Assembly: GCA_934218695.1 (NCBI GenBank)
Contig: CAKQDA010000022.1
Location: 1-27,340 of the forward strand
DNA from: an uncultured Succinivibrio sp.
GTDB taxonomy: Bacteria; Pseudomonadota; Gammaproteobacteria; Enterobacterales; Succinivibrionaceae
Direction of reading: 5' to 3'
DNA length: 27,340 nucleotides
Shown: in pieces, positions 24,014-27,340 of the stretch
Numbering within the stretch: the first letter of the stretch is position 1
Layout: each line of letters starts with the position of its first letter
Notes under the pieces: generated by a model
The model's database searches: none
Seen by the model: only the letters and a program-made list of their open reading frames with translations
What the model was told of the DNA's origin: nothing
Position numbers and translations under genes: made by a program

Positions 24014-24886
24014 ATGCAAAATGATCAGAATCTGACAGAAAGGGCAGATGCTTACGCCCGCAGTGTAAGCCCATACTTTAATATTGAAGATAAACAGGAA
24101 AAATATAAGGCAGACAAGCTCTTTAAGCGACTTCGCCGTAAGGTCGGTCATGCTATTGGCGATTTTGGCATGATAGAAGAAAATGACAAGATACTGGTCT
24201 GTATGTCAGGAGGCAAGGACAGCTATTTTCTATTAGATGTTCTACTCTCTTTAAAGAGATCTGCTCCAATTAACTTTACAATTATTCCTGTTCACATAGA
24301 TTCAGGTTTCCCTAATTCACCTGAGTACCTGCTTGAAGATCATTTAAAAAAAGTCGGTCTTCCTTATTATATTATCCAGAGGCCAGTCTTTGAACTGTGC
24401 AAAGAGAAGGTGGGAGAAGGAATTCCTTACTGTTCCATGTGTTCACGCCTGCGCAGGGGCTATCTTTACTCTTTTGCCCGTGAAATCGGTGCTAATAAAC
24501 TGGCTTTAGGTCATCACAAGGATGACTGTCTTGCAACTTTCTTCCTGAATCTGTTTTATTCAGGTATCATGAAGGCTATGCCTCCAATTTTAAGAAACGA
24601 TAAGGACGATCTGACTGTAATCAGACCTCTTATTTACTGCAGAGAAAAAGATATAGTTTCTATTTCTAAAATAAAAGAGTACCCGGTTCTTCCAAAAGGA
24701 TTGTGCGGCTGGGGGGAGGATCAGCAGAGGGCCAATATGAATAAGATGATCCGCTCATGGGATAAACAGTTCCCAAAGAGAGCCGATATTGTTTTTAAGG
24801 CAATCAGAAATGTTGTTCCTTCTCATCTTTTAGACAAAGAACTGTTTGATTTTTCCAAGATCTCCAATGGACCTAAGGTCAAATAG
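24014..24886 (+). CDS. ttcA: tRNA 2-thiocytidine synthetase TtcA
   Basis: TtcA inserts sulfur at C32 of certain tRNAs, using ATP activation and a [4Fe-4S] cluster. The 290 residues match E. coli TtcA (311). The PP-loop SGGKDS is at 65-70. Cluster ligands are C140 and C143 (CSMCSRLRRG) and C231 (LCGW); E. coli has LCGSQ at that place. ALGHHKDD is the second conserved nucleotide-site motif. It is 12 bases downstream of uspE and probably cotranscribed. A strong hairpin follows the stop. Together with tusE, it is one of two tRNA thiolation genes in the window. Confidence 0.95.
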   Translation: MQNDQNLTERADAYARSVSPYFNIEDKQEKYKADKLFKRLRRKVGHAIGDFGMIEENDKILVCMSGGKDSYFLLDVLLSLKRSAPINFTIIPVHIDSGFPNSPEYLLEDHLKKVGLPYYIIQRPVFELCKEKVGEGIPYCSMCSRLRRGYLYSFAREIGANKLALGHHKDDCLATFFLNLFYSGIMKAMPPILRNDKDDLTVIRPLIYCREKDIVSISKIKEYPVLPKGLCGWGEDQQRANMNKMIRSWDKQFPKRADIVFKAIRNVVPSHLLDKELFDFSKISNGPKVK

Positions 24887-24890
24887 CAAA

Positions 24891-24916
24891 GAAATGGAGC
24901 CATATGGCTCCATTTC
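24891..24916 (+). terminator. Hairpin between convergent ttcA and the ZIP gene
   Basis: A perfect 11-bp stem GAAATGGAGCC (24891-24901) / GGCTCCATTTC (24906-24916) has a four-base ATAT loop. The T-tracts are short on both strands (minus-strand tail TTTGCTATTT), so it can act bidirectionally with modest efficiency. Confidence 0.7.
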
Positions 24917-24938
24917 TCCAACGGATCATGCTACTTTT

Positions 24939-25676
24939 CTAATCGTGACCTGCAATCAGGAGTGACAGGATCACACCTGTAATTATAAAAAAGAATCTTA
25001 AAGATACTTTTTTCTTATTCTCACAATTACGCAGTCTTGGCAGAAGATCAGAGAGTGACACATATACAAAACTGGCTCCTGATAAAGCCAGGGCATAAGG
25101 AATAAGCTCCTTTACAGTTGATAAAATAAAGAAACCTATAATACCACCGCTCAGACAGCCAAACATGGCAACACCATTTACTATGAACGCTTTTTTTGTG
25201 TTCATGCCAAGATCAAGCATGATGGCATAATCACCAAGTTCATGTGCTATCTCATGAGACAGCACAGCCACAGTAACTGCAAAGCCTAAAGCAGGACTTG
25301 TCAGATAGGCACTTGCGATTACCATGCCATCACAGAAATTGTGAAGTGATGAGCCAAAAAGAATGCCAAATGATCCGTTTGTCAAAGAATGGCTGTGACC
25401 GCAGCAGTCAACTCTACCTTTACTGCCAGATAAAAAGAACATCTCAAAGAAAGTTAAAAACAGAATGGCAAAGAGAATTACCATTCCGATTTTATGCGGA
25501 TCACTCTCTTCCATTGCTTCAGGTATGATGTGAGTAACTGCAAGTGTGATCAGAAAGCCAACAGCAATCAGAGAAAGCGGTTTTGAATAGCGTCTAATCA
25601 GCTTAGGACCGATAAGTACACACAGCAGTGCTGAAATTACAGCACTGACTGAACAGGACAGTAAAACTGATAACAT
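24939..25676 (-). CDS. ZIP-family metal transporter
   Basis: This inner-membrane protein of 245 residues probably moves Zn2+ or another divalent cation into the cytoplasm. It has about eight hydrophobic segments. The metal-site helices carry HNFCDGM (112-118) and HEIAHELGDY (141-150), the standard ZIP H-N-x-x-D-G and H-E-x-x-H-E motifs. A short loop with CCGHSHS (91-97) may bind metal. It is shorter and differs from ZupT, so I give no symbol. It starts five bases after the folP stop and is probably cotranscribed with it, an unusual pairing. Confidence 0.88.
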   Translation of the reverse strand: MLSVLLSCSVSAVISALLCVLIGPKLIRRYSKPLSLIAVGFLITLAVTHIIPEAMEESDPHKIGMVILFAILFLTFFEMFFLSGSKGRVDCCGHSHSLTNGSFGILFGSSLHNFCDGMVIASAYLTSPALGFAVTVAVLSHEIAHELGDYAIMLDLGMNTKKAFIVNGVAMFGCLSGGIIGFFILSTVKELIPYALALSGASFVYVSLSDLLPRLRNCENKKKVSLRFFFIITGVILSLLIAGHD

Positions 25677-25681
25677 TATGA

Positions 25682-26518
25682 TTATTCTCTTGACTCTAAT
25701 AGAGCTCTGTACACATCAAATGCTTCTTTTGTTTCTTTTACATCGTGAACTCTAACTAGCTGAGCACCGCGTTCAATACTTAAAAGAGCACCTGCCACTG
25801 ATCCTACAATTCTTTCTTCAGCTTTTTCAATGTTGCAGGCAGCTTTAATCATAGACTTTCTGGATAAAGCTGACAGCAAAGGGTATCCTAAATCTACAAA
25901 TTGCTGCATATGATCCAGAAGCTTATAGTTGTGTTTTACTGATTTGCCAAAACCGAATCCTAAATCCAGGATAATATTTTCCTTTTTTATACCGGCTCTG
26001 ATTGAATCTTCCACTCTGCCTAAAAGAAATTTTTCAACTTCTTTTACAACATCTTCATAATGAGGATCCACCTGCATGGTCTTAGGATCACCCTGCATAT
26101 GCATTAAAATAACAGGACACTGTAATTTTGCGGCAGTATCAAGAGCTCCCTCAAGCCTTAATGCGCGGATGTCATTCCAGATATGAGCTCCTGCTTTTAC
26201 AGCCTCTTCCATAACCCTTGGCTGTGAAGTATCAACTGAAATCATGACATCAAGTTCTTTAGAGATTTTTTCTACAGTAGGTACCACTCTTGACAGTTCC
26301 TCATCTAAAGGAACTGGTGTAGCTCCAGGACGGGTAGACTCACCGCCTACATCAATAATCGATGCGCCATCCCTTACCATTTGTTCTGCATGTTCTAAAG
26401 CTCTTTCTAGTGTGTTCCACTTGCCACCGTCTGAAAATGAATCCGGGGTGACATTTAAAATGCCCATGATTTTTGGAGTATCAAGGTTTAAGGTTTTACT
26501 GTTAAACGAAATTTGCAT
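25682..26518 (-). CDS. folP: Dihydropteroate synthase
   Basis: FolP joins 6-hydroxymethyl-dihydropterin diphosphate and p-aminobenzoate in folate synthesis and is the sulfonamide target. The start at complement(26516..26518) gives 278 residues (E. coli 282) and has GGAG seven bases upstream; the longer frame to 26620 crosses the predicted promoter. Motifs are MGILNVTPDSFSDGG (18-32), DVGGESTRPGA (56-66), SVDTSQP, DLGFGFGKS and the C-terminal RVHDV. In E. coli folP lies between ftsH and glmM; here it is followed by a ZIP transporter. Confidence 0.96.
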   Translation of the reverse strand: MQISFNSKTLNLDTPKIMGILNVTPDSFSDGGKWNTLERALEHAEQMVRDGASIIDVGGESTRPGATPVPLDEELSRVVPTVEKISKELDVMISVDTSQPRVMEEAVKAGAHIWNDIRALRLEGALDTAAKLQCPVILMHMQGDPKTMQVDPHYEDVVKEVEKFLLGRVEDSIRAGIKKENIILDLGFGFGKSVKHNYKLLDHMQQFVDLGYPLLSALSRKSMIKAACNIEKAEERIVGSVAGALLSIERGAQLVRVHDVKETKEAFDVYRALLESRE

Positions 26519-26561
26519 TTTTATCTCCAAAATCAGAATATTAGTCCAAAGAAGTTTTGAA

Positions 26562-26590
26562 ATTATAGCATTGAATGTGAGATCTATCAC
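26562..26590 (-). promoter_or_regulatory. Predicted folP promoter
   Basis: On the minus strand GTGATA (complement of 26585-26590, 4/6 to -35), a 17-base spacer and a perfect TATAAT (complement of 26562-26567) predict a transcript starting near 26555 with a leader of about 37 bases. Confidence 0.5.
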
Positions 26591-26591
26591 G
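26576..26591. promoter_or_regulatory. CRP-like site over the folP promoter
   Basis: TGTGAGATCTATCACG is a TGTGA-N6-TCAC palindrome in CRP register. It covers the predicted -35 and spacer of folP, a position that would favour repression. Confidence 0.4.
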
Positions 26592-26727
26592 TTCAGTGAA
26601 TATAATAGTAGATTAGGCAAATGTAAGAATAGATAAAATGGTAGTCCATGTTCTGATGGTTAAATCAAAATATATGAAGAACATCTATATCACTATGCAA
26701 GAATTTTAAAATCAAAGTCAAAGTTTA

Positions 26728-27340
26728 TCAGCGAAGACTTATTTTATTGAGTACCACAGCACAGTCCTTTCCACTAAATGCAATGCCAAAGGCTAAGATG
26801 TTTTTTACCCTTGATATCTTAAAAAATGGAGCACAGTAGTTTTTCTCTTCAATCTGATCTAAGGCTCTTTGAGCATATTCATCGAGATCTTCTTCCTTGG
26901 CAACTGCCTTAATCTCAATAACAACAGCTATGGTATTGCGCCTTGATTTAAAGGTAATATCAGCATAACCGTCACCTGATTCATAATTCGAATGATAGTC
27001 ACTGATGATATCTTTACAGTTTGAAAACAGTCCGTTTAAAAATCCGTGGTAGTAATTCTCATGAGGAGCTTTAGTTGCAGTGTCTCTTACGGATACATAG
27101 TGTTGCAGCAGGTCAAAGAGAATGTCTGATGCCTCTTGAGCCTTACCGTCTAAAAAGCTGTTTACAAGACTGGATGCTGTATTGTCCTTTGACAGTTGTT
27201 CCTTAAACTTCTGCTGAATGTTCTGTATAAAACACTCTCTGATTTCCAGATTTGGTATTCTTACAAAAATGTTTTTGCTTGAAGAGTTAGCTTTTGACAG
27301 TTCATCTGTTGTCTTATCCCAGTCCAGTGTTAAATAACCT
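26728..27340 (-). CDS. AAA-ATPase/PD-(D/E)XK nuclease-fold protein, C-terminal part
   Basis: The stop codon TGA is complement(26728..26730) and the frame stays open to the window edge, giving the last 204 residues of a longer protein. The visible part starts GYLTLDW, then VRIPNLEIRECF, a helical middle with HENYYHGFLNGLF, and the nuclease-like core ESGDGYADITF...AVVIEIKAV, ending AL.QIEEKNYC. This order is that of the DUF1703/PF08011 family, whose members carry an N-terminal AAA-ATPase-like domain outside this window. The D of YADITF and the E-I-K triad of the PD-(D/E)XK fold are present, so the fold may be active. Such genes are numerous in gut anaerobes; their function is not established. 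Confidence 0.8.
   Translation of the reverse strand, partial: GYLTLDWDKTTDELSKANSSSKNIFVRIPNLEIRECFIQNIQQKFKEQLSKDNTASSLVNSFLDGKAQEASDILFDLLQHYVSVRDTATKAPHENYYHGFLNGLFSNCKDIISDYHSNYESGDGYADITFKSRRNTIAVVIEIKAVAKEEDLDEYAQRALDQIEEKNYCAPFFKISRVKNILAFGIAFSGKDCAVVLNKISLR

Noticed and set aside
1..27340. CRISPR array, insertion sequence or prophage
   Set aside because: No regularly spaced repeats, transposase, terminal inverted repeats or phage structural genes were found.

Overview
The window is AT-rich bacterial chromosome from a gammaproteobacterium. Gene content and order resemble Enterobacterales/Aeromonadales: cmk-rpsA-(ihfB)-lapA-lapB-pyrF, prmB-aroC and uspE-ttcA, plus tusE, sixA, rimO and malS. 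Several features point to an anaerobic or gut lineage such as Succinivibrionaceae: low GC, a Bacillus-type xpt, a family II pyrophosphatase, an AAA-ATPase/PD-(D/E)XK protein, and many Sel1-repeat secreted proteins. The family assignment is inference; the class assignment is well supported.

Layout. (1) 1-2668: two identical tRNA-Ser(UGA) genes (the first cut by the window edge) flank a periplasmic alpha-amylase (malS) and a convergent tusE. The tusE promoter appears to lie just beyond the 3' end of the second tRNA and to fire antisense across it. (2) 3043-4376: an exported Cys-rich Sel1-like protein, then ribA on the minus strand. (3) 4708-11422: the cmk-rpsA-ihfB-lapA-lapB-pyrF block, interrupted between rpsA and ihfB by a minus-strand DUF115/Maf-like gene. 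(4) 11440-12980: an H-NS-like regulator, sixA, and a 73-residue protein of unknown function with its own terminator. (5) 13085-15723: prmB-aroC (overlapping) and an unknown 160-residue protein. (6) 15783-20105, minus strand: ppaC, then an apparent rimO-xpt-xanP operon. (7) 20326-22947: four consecutive genes for exported proteins: two Hcp-like Sel1 proteins, an orphan DotH/IcmK-like type IVB secretion core domain, and an SLT/VirB1-like transglycosylase. (8) 23021-24886: uspE-ttcA. (9) 24939-27340, minus strand: a ZIP metal transporter, folP, and the 3' part of an AAA-ATPase/PD-(D/E)XK nuclease-fold gene that runs off the window.

Most of the window is housekeeping: translation and ribosome modification (rpsA, prmB, rimO, ttcA, tusE), LPS homeostasis (lapAB), nucleotide, folate and flavin metabolism (cmk, pyrF, xpt, xanP, folP, ribA) and aromatic synthesis (aroC). 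The lineage-specific material is the secreted Sel1/DotH/SLT cluster, the DUF115 insertion, and the small unknown genes. Promoters, terminators and CRP-like sites were read by eye and are predictions.
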